Source of the DNA: Odontesthes bonariensis
Taxonomy: Eukaryota; Chordata; Actinopteri; Atheriniformes; Atherinopsidae
Direction of reading: 5' to 3'
DNA: 64,000 nt
Assembly: GCF_027942865.1 (NCBI RefSeq)
Contig: NC_134517.1
Span: forward strand, 17,862,009-17,926,008
Made by a program: the position numbers and the translations under genes. This document shows, in pieces, positions 1 to 14,700 of this stretch. Under the pieces are notes generated by a model. It was not told the DNA's origin, ran no database searches, and saw only the letters and a list, made by a program, of their open reading frames with translations. Every line of letters begins with the position of its first letter. The first letter of the stretch is position 1.

Positions 1-1430
1 ATTGCATTTCTATATTCTGTTGACAATGAGGAGATTCTGTACTCATAAATATATCGACTAGACTAAGCTACAGCGACGACACACAGCAATTATCTTAAGA
101 AATCTTTTTGGTATATCTTAAAGTACGCAAGTCAGTCAAATGACTGCAGACAGAATAAAAAGGATTTCATTCCTCCCCAAACAGGCAGACCGCAGCTCAT
201 CAGTCCAGTTTTTTTTGTTTGTTTTTTTTTGGTACAGATACTGTGCACAAGTAGATACGACAGTACTACTATTTAAAAAAGAAAAACATAAAAACCACAA
301 CACAAACACCCCCATGAGGCCAATGCCACCGGACGACTGCCGCAACGTTCCACGGCCGACAAAAGCCCTCCTTAAAAACGCGCCGCAGAACCGCCTACTT
401 TCCGCCCCTGAACGCAAACGTACTGTACAGTTTTTCCAACGGATGTTGCAAGCCACACCGCTCTCATTAAGACGCAGTACTGCCCGTCCGCAGCTCGCTT
501 TAAAGCTCTCAATGTAATGTCTTTGACCACTTTCTGTCAGTGTCTAAACCTTATTCAGACCGTCGTTTCACAGCAGCGGCGGCGCCTTCGCTGCCGCGGC
601 AAAGTGTAAAACTCAGTGTTTCCAGAAGAGAGACCCGGAGAGACGCGCGCACCGTCCCTCCGACCCCTTAAAGCAATGATAACCTTTATATCGGCCACTT
701 ATTACTTGTTTTTAAAGCCTTATAACCACGATTAAAAAGTGATAGTTTGAAAGTTAACTTAAAAGTAGACCTACAAAGTTCTGAAAAATGTCAAAAAAAA
801 AATAAAAAATAAAAAATACAGACAGCAAAGATAAGAGAAGAAAGTTTCTAAAATATAACTTTGATATGATATTAGTCAAGGCCTGTCAAAGAAATATACA
901 GAAGAAGATAATCAAAGATGGGGTGACACACGAACCCCTGTTAGTGATGAATCTCGTGAAATTAGTAAAATCAGTCGAGTTTGAAAGTTAAAAGAGTTTT
1001 TTTGTTTTTGGTTAGAAGTATTTCAGAGAAGATTCTGAGCTAGAAAGAGGAGGATATATATATACAAAATATGAACAGCTCGATGGCACCGAGGATGTTT
1101 TCCTCCTGGACACTTGTTAGGGTTCATGACAAGCGGCAGGTGTCCATCTGGCTTCCGTTTGGGGGGAAAGAAAATCTCCAGGAATCATAAAAGGGGAAAA
1201 CGGGGGAGAAAAAAAATAAAAATAAAAGAAATCAAGCCCAATCTTATTGGAGGTCATTCTCTTTTTGGTGGCAGCAAAAGGATTAAATAATGGTAGATAC
1301 AATGGAACGAATATGGGGTTGTTTCGTGAAGCACAGAGCAAGCAACCTCCCTGTTCCTTACGTGGTGTCATAGGAGTAGTGCTCTACGCAGGAAATGGGG
1401 CATTCGTTTTGGGATGCAGCCCGACTGGCT
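1..1430 (-). other. pou2f1: pou2f1 3' untranslated or downstream region
   Basis: This stretch lies downstream of the pou2f1 stop on the minus strand. It is AT-rich with A- and T-runs and no convincing coding sequence on either strand. I found no minus-strand AATAAA (TTTATT on plus), so a cleavage site may lie beyond the window edge. Extent as 3' UTR is inferred. Confidence 0.5.
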
Positions 1431-1699
1431 TCACTGAGCCTTAGAGGCAGTGGTAATGGTCGAGGCTTGCACAGGCACGGCCGCCGCGGTGGCCTGATGG
1501 TGGGCGTCAGCAGTGACCTGGAGGCCCCCCGTGCCGGCCGACACCAGGCTGACGGGGTTGCTGGTGAGCAGCGACAGGTTCTGGGGGTTCAGGAAGAGCG
1601 GCGTGGTCACCAGGTTGTTGTTACCAGCCGAGGTGTTGGCGAACAGCAGGTTACCACCTTCGAGCGAAGTGATTGGGATCGTGCCGCCCGACGCCAGTG
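1431..1699 (-). CDS. pou2f1: pou2f1 terminal coding exon
   Basis: It encodes [40 protein letters not shown] and a final Thr/Ala-rich stretch ending ITTASKAQ before TGA. The run [20 protein letters not shown] is essentially the human Oct-1 sequence. The acceptor is CTCTGCAG and the exon enters with the two bases that complete Ala. Confidence 0.93.
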
Positions 1700-3976
1700 C
1701 TGCAGAGGGGAGAGAGCGGCAGGTTGTGATTTAGAGACGGACGCGGGATTAAATAAACCTAATGGGCGTGGCCTCACTGACTTTGCTCTTATGCAAACGC
1801 ATTGTGTCCTCATTACAACAATGTTGTATTCATCTTCATTTGCTAATCAAATCATCTAGCCTTATTCTAAAAGTCTGATCTGGTCCTCCATATGCATTTC
1901 ACTCCCGAGTATGTCTGTCCCTTCAAACAATTAAACGCAAGCACACGGTCTTCTAATTATTAGATAATCCTGATCACGGTTGGAGAGTAGTCTTTTATTC
2001 TCCTGTTTGAAAACAGCTGAACGGAAACAGACACAAATGTCAAATTTCCACATTTAACAGTTAAGAGTTTACGCCCTTTCAGCCCTTACATCACGTACAC
2101 CATAGCCCTTTTCTCTGATAAATTCAATTAAATAACCATGCTGTGTTAAACATGTTGTTGCACTGGATTAAGCATTTGTCATAGTCACTGTTAGATTCCT
2201 TCATTTTAAACCTCTCTGGATCAATCCGGTAAGCCGTTGCATTAACTACAGATGCTAAAAACTGGGGCGGTTTTATACGGCTAATCTAATGCATAAGGGA
2301 TTTCAGTCACAGCTTGTCAAGCTAATACTTCATTTGCCTGTTCACCGTCTCGTTTGTTCAACTTGAACAAGGAAGAAAAGTACACACAGTGGAGTACTGG
2401 TGATTAAAGGATTCCCATAGAAACGAATGGACTTCCCGTTGACTCGCATGTGGAAACAAAGTGTTTATGTGCACCGTTCCAGATTTAAGTAATTATAGAA
2501 AATCGTGACGAGTCATAATTAAAAATGAGAATCTGAAATGGAATCATGCCTCTTATTAAGGCCCGGTATCCTAAACTGTTGACGTAAAGCTTTTCCCTTC
2601 TTCAAATCATTACAAGCCTCGTTACAATATAGTTTGTTAGTCAACTAAAAATGAGCAGAGCGTTGATCTCATTATTTCATATGACAAATAATAATCTACT
2701 TGAATTCATTACTCATGACAGGCCTAATCCCCGGGCCAATCTGAAGCTAATTATCCCCCCAAAAAAACAAAACAGTATGAATGTTTTGTCATAAATAAAC
2801 ACTTCTATTATACAATTAAATGTCATTGTTTTTGCTGGATTTTACCTCATCACTTCCTGCCAGAACCTGAGGCTTCTCTCCCAAAAAATCTTGGCATAAA
2901 TTGAATTCAAAAGCAAAAAGGGAAAATATTGGGAATCACGGTGCATATCTGTATATTGCTGGTCTAGAAAATCACGTAGCAGTAGGTGTTCACTGGGTTG
3001 TCGGAGTACTGGTACACACCTTGAATGGTAGCCAGGGTACTGTTGCTCATGAGAGCGCTGCTGAGCCCCCCTGGAGTCAGACTGAGGAGGGCGCCCCTGA
3101 ACACACACACAGACATGATCACTTAGATAAATACAGAGGACGCCTGAACAACTGACTAACCTCCGCAGAGGTCAAAACGAGAGGTCTTGTTTAAAGGTGG
3201 CGCATACTGACCCTGGCGCGAACTGAGAGGAGGTCATCAGTCCTGGGCTCAAACCAGCGGCAGCAGCCATTGCTGCAAAGCTGGCGCTGGTGGGCAACTG
3301 GGCAGCACTCTGCAGCGCCGCAGACAGCCCCGGGGACGCCACCATCACCTGCCCCGTTCCTAAACTCGTGGCGACAGATGTTGGCGTCTGGGTGAGGAGC
3401 GTCTGCGCGTGGGTGCCAGCTTTGCTGTCTGTGGATGTGGTCATTGAAGACAGGCTTAAAGATGGAGAACTAGTTGATATAGGTGCAGTGGAGATGACGG
3501 ATGCAGTGTTTGTGGCTCCGACTGTTGTGCCTTTGTAAAGACAGAAACGGGAGAAATTGAATTTCGCTCCGTGAAAAGAATGCAGTCATCTCTAAAGACT
3601 GCTTCGATGCAACTCTACACCTTCAATCAATCTCAAATCCTGTTGGCTGCAGCTGCTGGCCTTCACCTCTGCTCAGACACTGTGCTGTTATGTAGAATCG
3701 AGTATTTCAACACTGTTGACTTGAAGATATTCACCCACATATGTTCAAAATAAATTAAAAATAAATAAATAAATGAATTAAAAAAAACCTCATTAAGATA
3801 AGGTGCAAATTGTAAATGGTTTTATGACAATTGTTATGTTTTCCTATGTTGTTTTCCATAAAGTTGGACAGATAATGGCCAGACAACACAATCTAACAGC
3901 TAATAATGTGTGGCTAATGTTAGACCATCCCCATTTTTATGTGTAATTAGATACACATCTTTCAATTCTTAAACCG

Positions 3977-4032
<56 letters not shown>

Positions 4033-7000
4033 GTGCAAAGAATTTGAACAAAGCTATAGGTGAGCAGGTTATGTTCCAGCTGCAGGCAGAGGAGGGGATC
4101 ATAAATAAGCATAATAAGTGAAGCAAAGGTGCAGAGTTACAGCTAAGCCGTTTTAGGGCCTAAAAGGGTTCTTTTCATGGGAAAAATGTATAAATATGTG
4201 ATTCTGATAAACGGACGAGTTTTAGTGCTTCAATCGAAGCCAGCCGAGGAACTTAAAGGCAAACACCAATGCACACGCTCACCTGTGAAAGACAAACTGG
4301 TGCTGGTGAGAGGCATCACTGGGTTTACAGTCAGAGTGGTGGATGTGTTAATAGTTGGACTGCTGACAAGGCTCGCTGTGCTGGCCACCTGTTCAACAGA
4401 AAACGACAGAGGACTGAATGAGCTTCCGCGTCTTTACACATCATTGGACTGTAGGTACAGACACACAACACGACAACCTCAGACTGTATTAGACCGACAG
4501 AACAAACGGTAAGAACTTTGAATCCCGAATTAACGAGCCATAACATACAAAACAGTAACCGATCCTTTACCAAAGGGCTGCTGGGGGTAAAGATGGTTTT
4601 GATGGGGTTGCTGCCTCCTCCGCTGCTGCCACTGCTTGGGGGGTTGATCCTCTTCTCTTTCTGTCGGCGATTGCAGAACCAGACCCGGATCACCTCCTTC
4701 TCCATGTTGAGCTGGTCGGCGATCATGGTGATCTCTTCAGAGGTAGGTTTTTGGTTCTGCTTGAAGAGGGCAAAGAAGCCGGGGATTCCCTGTGAGCACT
4801 GGGCGGAATACTGCACTGTGTTTTCAACATCTACCAATGGGCTGGACACTATGACCCAAAAATGTATATTGTGACAGTTGCACAATTAAAACCTGTAAAT
4901 AAAACAAAAACCTAATTTCTCTGCCACCGTGATTATTGTTAATGCCGAGAAAACGAGTTTCTCACCTCCAGAAAGCTCTTTTCTAAGGCCACTCGGATGT
5001 TGGTCTCGATACTGGTCCTTTTCTTCCGTCTGCGGTTAATTCCCTCTATGCCCATGCCCGGGGAGCCCAGGGCGCTGGGGCTAGACAAGGCCTGGTCAGA
5101 TGTCAGGTTCTCTGCACAAACAGCACCGACACAAAGGAAGGGAAGGGAGGTAAAGACAAGGTATGCATTGAAAAGATACAAAGCCCATCCCACTGCCAGT
5201 GTTGGTGGTGGTAGAGCTATTTACAGGGTTGAGTGACACCTCCCCCGTCGCTTGCGTGTGAGCGGATGAGTGAGAAACATACTGGGTTCAAGTGCAGACC
5301 ACTGACCCTGCTGTAGCCATTGCAATACAGTAGCGCACAGATGTAAGCGAATACTTGATCCCCTGATCATTCAGGTGGGGTCAGGGACAAACCTGCATCG
5401 TTGAGCCACTTCTCCAGCAAAGGCTTGAGTTTGCACATGTTCTTAAAGCTCAGATTCAAGGCCTCAAAGCGAGAGATGGTAGTTTGGCTGAAGTCGTTTC
5501 CATACAGCTTCCCCATGGCCAGGCCAACATCACCCTGGGAGAAATACAAGTAGAAGAAAATATTAATGTTTCGCTCATCTCCCGACACTGATTAAACCTG
5601 TAAAAACTATTCTCTGTTGATCAACATGACATATTTAGAAGGTTTGTTTTATTTAAAACACAAAACCCATAATGTCGCCTCGATATAACTTTACAATGTT
5701 GTCTCCTTCAATATGAGGAACTCTATAAATAAATGCAAACTGGTCCACACCCCCAATTTTTTACTGCTCACCTGCTGTTCCTCAACTTCAGCTCTGCTCA
5801 AACTAATTCTACCCAACACACTCACAAGCTGTAGTAGAGGAGCAATTCAGCCATATATATTTGAACTGGAAATTGATGACAAACAAGAGGAGCAAATTTT
5901 ACAGGGTCTCCTTCATGTCTGTTAAAAATTAAACTTTTGTTTTCTAATCTGTTTTTTTTTTTTTTTTATCCAATCATTTGCATACTGCTTTTATATTTTA
6001 TGAGCATTAGACAAAAAAAAAAAAAAAAAAAAAGGGAAAGTAAATAAACCTGATTTTCATGGGAGAGGGTATTTGAATTAATAAAACTAGTCTGACCCAC
6101 AGGTTATTTACACAAATATACATATGAAAACATCAGCAGGTGCTCACTGTCAAAAGAAAAACACACATTTGCAAATCTAAATATGACTGAACCCGTGGGG
6201 ATCTCTTCAGTGTTGCACACACCTGCGTGAAGCCCAGTTTGATTCGTCTCTGTTTAAAAGTCTTGGCAAACTGCTCCAATTCCTCAAGATCACTAGGCTC
6301 CTCCAGGGTAGGGGTGTCCAACCGTTTGGGTGGCGTCTGACTCTGGGGCAGGGACTGGATAGGTGTGGCTGCTGTTGTGCGGGTTGGAGTCGCAGGCTGG
6401 AGAGCACGGAAGCATAACAAAGGTGGATGTTTTTAAAGGTTAAAAAGAAAGAAAAAAAAAAGTCTACAAAGCACAGAGAATCAGAAGTGCATAAATGTGG
6501 CAAACTCTTCAGAGTTTAGCAGAGATGCTCATATAATTAACCAACCTGAGTTGCAAGGGTGATGCTTGGTTGAGTCGGCAGGAGGTTAGCTTGGCTTTGA
6601 GGTAGTTGAGTTAGAAGACTCTGCGCTTGCAATATGCCTAAAAGGCCAAAAGTATGAAAAGATTGGTAAGAAACGTTAAAACAAAAGCTTCACCAGCAAT
6701 TCCACACTTGAAATCTCTCCCTCCTCTTAATTCTGCAAGCCAACCAAACGGCACCAGGGTTTTACTCACTCTGTTGGGCCTGCGGTGTCTGTGAGATGAT
6801 GAACTGAGCGGGCTGCAATTGCGTGGCGATCGGGTGGCCAGGCTGAAGCAACACAAACTGAGGCAGACTTAGATTCTGCTGTTGTATCTGCTGCGGGGAA
6901 AGGGAATCCCAATGAGTGGCGGCTTAAACCCCAAACCTAGAGTCCAGATTTGCAGAAACGCCGAAATGACTTACAGGGGCGAGCTGGATGGGCTGCGACA

Positions 7001-10000
7001 GGGGCAGCTGGGTAATAGGTGTGGCTGCGGAGGCTGAGATGTTGGCCCCGGTGGTGCTGTTCTGCTGGCTGGCTGAATGCTGCACAGCTGCAGCCAGGAG
7101 CTGGGCCTGGGCCTGTTGGAGCAACAGCTGCTGCTGTGCTGGGGTCAGGGTCAACTGAAGAGACAACAACAGAGAAAAAGACAGGAACATAGACTTAGGA
7201 GGTGAGAGAAACGCTGGAGGAAAGACCGATGAAGTAGTAATAAGTTGTAATACATAAAAGGCTTGAGTATAAATCATACTGACTGGTGGTAAGTCTCACA
7301 AGAATTGAGTTTAGGCTTCGATACCCATGAAAAGTGTCATATCTATGGTAGATATGGAAGAATTTCACAAAGCATTATCATTTTCTGTGTCCTAAATCAC
7401 ACTTAAATTACATTTGCCTTGTTCTAATATGATTAACAAAAAATAGGTCGCTTACTGCTTTTGCCATCTGTTTCAACAGCTCAATTTCACTCAAGACGGC
7501 AGCTCCGTTTATCCCACCTTCTCTTTTATTATTCCAACTGGTGCACACCTTGTCACAAACGGCTTTGCACCAGATTTTCCCACTTACCGCGTCAAAGTAC
7601 AGACTCTTCATGTAAATCTACCGACTCAATTTCACTTTTCACAAGGGTATCAAAGTATTATTGAAACTTTGGCTACCTTGACATCACAAATATGAGCCTT
7701 CACGGGCGAATGGAGGGAGGACTCATGCAGCGGAGCCAGGCACAAGTGCAAATGAGCATGTTAATGTCATGTTCAAACACAAATCTATATGCATGGCAAA
7801 CATTCACTCCTGCATAGCACAGCAGCAGCCACGTCAGCCGTGTGGTCCTCGACCACAGCGAGGCCTCGGGGAAACATGGATGCGGTGGGCGTCTCATAGC
7901 TGGTTCGACGATTAATGTTCAGACACAGAGTCTATGTCCAAACCCGTCCCACCATTTTCTGATATGGAAGAATTTGGACATAGACTAATAACGATATGAA
8001 TGAGCAAGCAAACAGGCAGAGGAGACACCGGCTTTATCCCCGGGGGCAAACCATCATTTCACCAACTGTGTCTTTAAGACAGGGTTGAACAAATTTAGGC
8101 GTCATCCCAGAATGCATGGCAACGACCAGGTCTTAATTGCGAGCAATGAGGCCACTTACTCCAGCAATCTGTCCCCCGGCCAACATTAGCTGGGTTTGAG
8201 GCAGTACGCTCTGCTGGACGGAGGTCGGAAGAGCACCCGAGTCTTCCGACTTAGACTAATGAAGGTGAAGCAGAAAGGGGGACTTAGAGGGGAAACCTTC
8301 CAAGAGGTACACCTTGAGTCTTAATTTCATGTTGCAGTCATTAAAGTAAAGCAAAATAAGAATGAGCAGCTCAAACAAATATCTAATTAGGACATAAAGT
8401 AACACCCAAAATAAAAATAAAAAAGCAAACTGAAAGTACAAAGGAAATAAAATGTCCATGCTACCTGAGTGGCTTTGTCAGAATGTGCCTGGAGTCTTTG
8501 AAAAGTGAGAGGAATTTGAATTAAAAAGGCAGCGATAAAGTGGGTATTTAAAATGTGCTGCAGCCTTCAGAGACGAGGAAAGTGAGGCGAAGGGAGGGGA
8601 GAGCTGAGATGCTAATTAAAATAACTGTTATGCAGTACATGTAAATTCTGCATAGATTTGCATATTCTCGGCCATCTGTTTCCGAGCAACCGCAGAGCAG
8701 CTAATTAGCATACAGGGTTGATTAATCTGCCTTGTTGCCAGGCGACACCAAAAGAGCCTGGCTCATTTAAATGAGCCCTCTCTGCTTGTGAATGTTTGCA
8801 CGCAGATGAGCTTCCCTTCAAACTTCACACCTTATTTTCAATTTAAAGGCACATTTATGCAAACACATTCTCAGTTCAACATTTGTTCACTCGACAAAAA
8901 ACAGGAAAAACAAGAAGTGACTTTGGGTAAAGTAAGTGATGGTGTGCATGCATGCGTGCATGGTGTGGTACCTGTTGGAGGAGGGCTTGTGCGTGTGCAT
9001 TAGAGATTGTTGTTGGCACCATCTGCCTCTGAAAGTCCAATCCATTGGTCTGGATTCCTGAGGACGGAAATACAGTTGAAATGTGCCGGAAATGGAGATC
9101 AACAAAACGTTCCTGGGTGGTTTGACTGACAATGCAATCTACACTCTTAACATGAGGAGCACAAGACTGAAAACCCAATAGAAGCCGACTCATTTAGAGC
9201 CTACACGAAAAGGTATAGGCATACCGTTTTTTTTCCTCCCCCAACAACATCAGCCTCATCGCATGCTTGAAACAACACAAAGCTGTGCACTAAATCTTCA
9301 GCCTTCCCTGCGAGTTTGATTATTTGCATCTCAGTAACGCAAAAGCACTGAGACGCAACAAAGCAGCGCAATATTCAACAGATACAAATGAGGGAAACTG
9401 TCCTGAAAGGAAACCCGCTAATATCTTCAAGAGAGCAACAAAGATAGACAGCAGTGAGGTTTCTGCATTGTGCTGGAAAAAAATAAATTGTTAAACCAAC
9501 TGTTGTCTGTCATTTTCAAACCTGTTGAATGAGGAGATTAAACTCAACACATCCAGATTTCGACCGAGCAAAAAAGAAAAAATTATATATATATATATAT
9601 ATATGTGTGTACATATATATAACAAGGGCTGGAGATCACTCACCGGTGTTCCCGTCACCACTTTCCATTGCACATTTAGTAGTTTCTGACTGATTATTCA
9701 CTTTAGCATCTGAAAGAGCCAAACACAGACAGTGAGACACACTTAAACCCGCTGCCGCTAAAACCGAAGAAGCCTGTGTCAGTGATTTGAGGGGTGTTGT
9801 CACTTTGACAGTTCTTTTCGGAAAAAGCATTTTAGATGCATTAATCACTCACAGGAGTGGAATGCATTACCGAAAGAAATGTAAGGAAACAGCACACTAC
9901 CTTGTGTCACATTCATGTAAAAAAGATTCTCAGAAATTACCTTTCAATGCAAATGGACCACATTATCCCTTCCCGTATCACAATGCCTCCAACCAACAGC

Positions 10001-10002
10001 AG

Positions 10003-10038
<36 letters not shown>

Positions 10039-11621
10039 AGCTGAGCTCCTTCACAGCCTCATTAAAAACTCACCCGCTCTTGTTCCACCTGTGTTTTCCA
10101 GCATGGTTGCTGAACCTATCAAATACAACTGCCTCGGCCGGGCAAAACCCACCAACAGGGTGTCCCGGGACTCAGTTCCTCCTCCCACTCCTTCCTGTCT
10201 CCACTCTCCACTGGTCAGCAGCGAGCACGGTTCAATACAACCGCAGGCGCACACACAGACGCGGGGTTAGTGTCCACCGCACGGTCTGCTGAACAACACT
10301 GGGATACGCACACTGGGAAAGCCAACAGGGTTTAGGCAAACAGCTCTCCTTGCCTCCCTCTTTTCTTTTCTAGTGGCTCTGCCCCTCTCTCTTCTACTGT
10401 GCCTACTTTGCACTCCCTCTCCCTCTCGTGTGCCAAGATTGTCTGTACTTCTGAAAAAGTTCACCCTCTCCCTCTCTTGCTGGAATGAAACAAACGACAA
10501 GTGCAGCTGGCGGCCTCCTCCCACACCACCACCCGCCTCCTCCTCCTCCAACTCTATAATGAAGCATAATCAGTATTCAGCTGATTAAAGGCGTATGCAA
10601 ATCTGCCTCTGCCTCGTTAGCAATGCAAGGCTTTGAAGTCCTGCGAGCAACGCATTTCACACCGGGCTCTGAAAGCTTTCTGCATAATTTAAACCCCTAT
10701 AAATATTTATCAGCTCATTAGCATATTAATTGGATGGCTTTTGGAGGACGATAAAAAAACAGGGGAATAAGGATGACAGAGAGAGGGGGAAAAAGTGCTC
10801 AAACTAGCACTTGGCACAGTAGAGGGAGGGGAGGCAGCAGCACAAGACCAATTACCGTGCGAGTGCAGACCTAAAAAGTAATTAGCTAAGAGCAGGTAAA
10901 GGGCTGAAGATATCCCAGAATGCAGTATGAGGTCTGTCGGCAGTGGTCTAGGCATGTTAGCAGGGTGGACCACATTAATAGAGTGGCTGTGACTGCTCGC
11001 TCAGAACATCTCCAGGAGTGGTTGGAGAGCGGGCCAAACTGCTAAAAAGGAGCGGGGGCTGGGTGTGGGTGGGATGGGGAGGGGGACTCGCTCAATCGGA
11101 AATAAATAACTCCACATTAATCCACCACAAGCCTGTCATTACTGCTAGACCCCCCGTGGCTAAAGCATTCCACAGCGAGTGACTTCAGAAAGTGGGTGGC
11201 AGGGTTGTCTATGTTTATGAAGTGTTGGGGATTAACATATTTAGATTAGCCTTACATTCCATTAGTGTTTCATTTTTGGGGCCCTTTAAAATTCATTTTC
11301 TGCATGCGCTGAGAGCCAATACAGCGGGGAAATAGACCAGCTATGAGGCTGCACAGGTGTCCAGTGAATCAGAGTGACTTGAGTGGAATGCGTGGCTGTA
11401 TTTTGGTCTACAGGGGAAGGGGCTTACCAACTAAATCCACAACAACTGCTACTGGCTAAAGCTCTAATCAACCTCTGCACTTATCCAACTGCCCGACGAA
11501 AAGCATTTACATACAAGCTGACCAAATCAAACAATGCCAAGAGGGTGTTAATACGCAAGTACAGAAAAACAAACTGGTCTGCAATGTGAGAAGAGAGTCT
11601 GGTATTTTCACATGGACCCCA

Positions 11622-11660
<39 letters not shown>

Positions 11661-11671
11661 CAAAGACTACT

Positions 11672-11713
<42 letters not shown>

Positions 11714-14700
11714 AAAGACACAAATCAATGTTTTTCTTTGAACGGATTATAAACTGGCTGTTGCTTATTCATGGACACAGCTAAGAGTTATTTTAATCCA
11801 ATTATTCATCAGTCGATTTTCAAAATGATTAAATCCCCCAAAGCGAAAGCTGGAATATTAAAACTAAAATCAATTGTCTGACCAACAAATCAGCACCGAA
11901 CGAATCAATTTGTTGGGATTTACATAGAAAAGTAATGAAATAAATAAATAAAAATAAACAGGGGAATGGAATCTATGAATATTTTGCTGGGTTTTTTTTT
12001 GGTATATTCGGTAACTTTGGTTCGGAATTCAAAACGCTAGTATTTGCAGTGGCTGGAGACAAATATTTTAACCTTTTCCCATTTTTTCTACCTGACTATT
12101 ACTACCAACATGCTACTTAATAGATGGTTCCCGACTGATGATCAAGACACCAAATACACTTAATATCAGCCTTACACTTATTTATAATCAAATGTTTCGC
12201 TTTAATCGCCTTCTTAGGCAGATAATATGCTTTTTAACAGAAAACAACCATTTGGAAATCACCCCTATGAACTATATTTTAACAATATATTTCCTATCAT
12301 CTATACTGTAGATTTTAGTTTAACTCTTGCCAACTGATAACCAAAGAAATGGGACACCAAATGTAACGAATCCTGTCATCTCAACAAGGTGTGCCCGAGA
12401 GGTCAACAGACTGATCTCAACTTCCTACTTTCAAGTAACCAAATGACAAAAAAAACAGAGGAGAAGTGAATGCAAAGGCAACTAGCACATTCAAACACAT
12501 GTACAGTTATTATTGGCCGAATGGCTTGCAAAGCCTCGCCGTGGAACAATGCATTATACAAATATCCTGCAAAGACAATTTCAGACCGCTGTCTCATTAG
12601 CACTCTAATATGGGAAGGCTGGCTGAATACTGCAGAGACGTTAACATGAGCTGAGAGATTCAACATGAGGCAGAGCTAAACTTAATTAGCACATCCTCAT
12701 TCTGCCCTACTCCTGCATTCATGTTAAACACAGACTACACCAAGACCACTTCACCACATCTGGGTCAGTTTGGGCACCAGATACGGTTTTTAATGGTCAG
12801 GTCTAGACAAGACTACGTTTAAATTTGAAGCAATTAACTGAGAAAAGCAAAGCTCCCTTGCTAAAAGAAAGATCAATATGAATATTCATACAATTCAAAA
12901 CCGCTACTTACACTTATATTGCACTAAAACCGTCTGGAAACAAAGAGTAGACAGTGCAACACAAGACTGAGCCAACAAAGGAGCAACATACAGGATGCAG
13001 TGTAATTTGATGAACAGTAATGGGGCTAACACCTCTAAGCTACTGTGGTATCTCTCCTGGGTGGTCATTAAGGAACTGTATATAGACTAGGTGGAAAATT
13101 CAATTTAACCAAATTAAAGTGGGGTTTCTCGGGAAAGACAAGGAGGAATATTCAACTACCTCCAATGAGAACATGCAGAAGTTAGGCATATGATTCACTG
13201 CTACAGTTTGGTGCAGACAGCTTGAATTCACACGTGTGTTCACCAGCGAGGCAGATAATATTTGCATTAACCTCTGGTTATTCATGTGGTGTGAAAAATG
13301 CTACACTTTTTCAGCTTCAAAAAAAAAAAAAAAAGGTCCTCCACTGTTTACTTCATAACTCTCTCTCTCTCTTCAGTCTCGCCCAGTCAAAGAGGGCACA
13401 TTATCGCAGCTGCGAAACTTAATTCTAAATAGTCTGAATATTTTCCTGTTAAAGCCTCTCTCCTCACAATGACTGCTGTGTTTTAAATCCGTTATACCCA
13501 GTAGGTGGCTAAAAAAAGGTTTAATGAAATACTGGCAAATGTTTATTAGGGATCTTAATTATGTCAGACACATGACAGCCATCAGGAACAACATGGTAGT
13601 TGTTGCTTGGTGAACGCAACAACTTGTAGGTCAGCCGTGAGCTTCCCTATTAAAGATTATCCCTTTTATCTTCATCATAAACAGGCTACTATATTTACTT
13701 TTATCTGTTTGTGTTTCACAAAACAAGTTTGTTGTGGTCTATCAAAACACTTCATTTTATAGAAGCTGACATAGGTTGGCTGTTATTTGCCTTTTTTTTT
13801 TTTACAGATAGTAGGCCCTCCATTAGGCAAATGTCTGCTGTATTCGTAACGGGGCATTCTGTCATGCCACTGTATAATACGGACTGACTCATTTTAATAG
13901 AAATCACCAGAAACAAGCAGTTTCAGTCCTAAGGAGACCACAAAACCTCTTATTATCTAAAATTTTCTTCCTCCACAGTGAAAAGGCTTGTCTGACTGGA
14001 GCCTTCGCGGAGGCCCTCTCTGTACTTTGAGATGGCATGTCCTGAATTTATTACAGCGGTTCGATGCATTATTCATAACAACTGTGTTTACATCAATGAA
14101 TATTCATGATAGAACTACAAGGATGGAATGAGGGTGGAACTGTAAAACTGATTAAATGAGAAAAGTAGCTTTAATGTGGGGAAAACAGAATAATTTCTCA
14201 TCTGTTGTTTAAGGTGCCTTGTTTAATGAATTAGTTAAGTTTGACATAAACTCACACATTTCCATACAGTCCCCATATGCTTAAAAAAAAAAAACTAAAA
14301 AAAACACTGTAGAAACTAACATTTAAAAAGCCATTAAAGTACGGTATGTGGCAATACGTTTTTCTATTGTCAATCATCTTGCAATATAACATATATGACA
14401 AAATAGCTTGTGATGTGATACACCTGTTGCAGTGGACAAAGTGACCCTTGTATTTGACAAATAACAATAACAATAAGTTCGCACGACGAGGAAAGCCATA
14501 GATCTTGAGACATAAAGTTGAACTTCTCTATTTAAAAAAAACGCACAAGAAAAAACAAGACGGAAGAAGAATCTGCATTTGGCTTTTTGAAAGAAAAAAA
14601 AAAAATCCCCCTCCGACATCCACATAAATCTGGAACCATGAAAAGTTAATAAGTAAAGATTCATTCTAAGCCTCCCTGGAGCGTTACAACCAAGAAACAC

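Noticed and set aside
136-517. Overlapping ORFs of 106 and 125 codons at the window start
   Set aside because: No family resemblance, no splice context, and they overlap on opposite strands in what is probably the pou2f1 3' UTR.
1395-1859. Plus-strand ORF of 154 codons
   Set aside because: It lies antisense to the terminal pou2f1 exon, which has a conserved reading frame on the minus strand.
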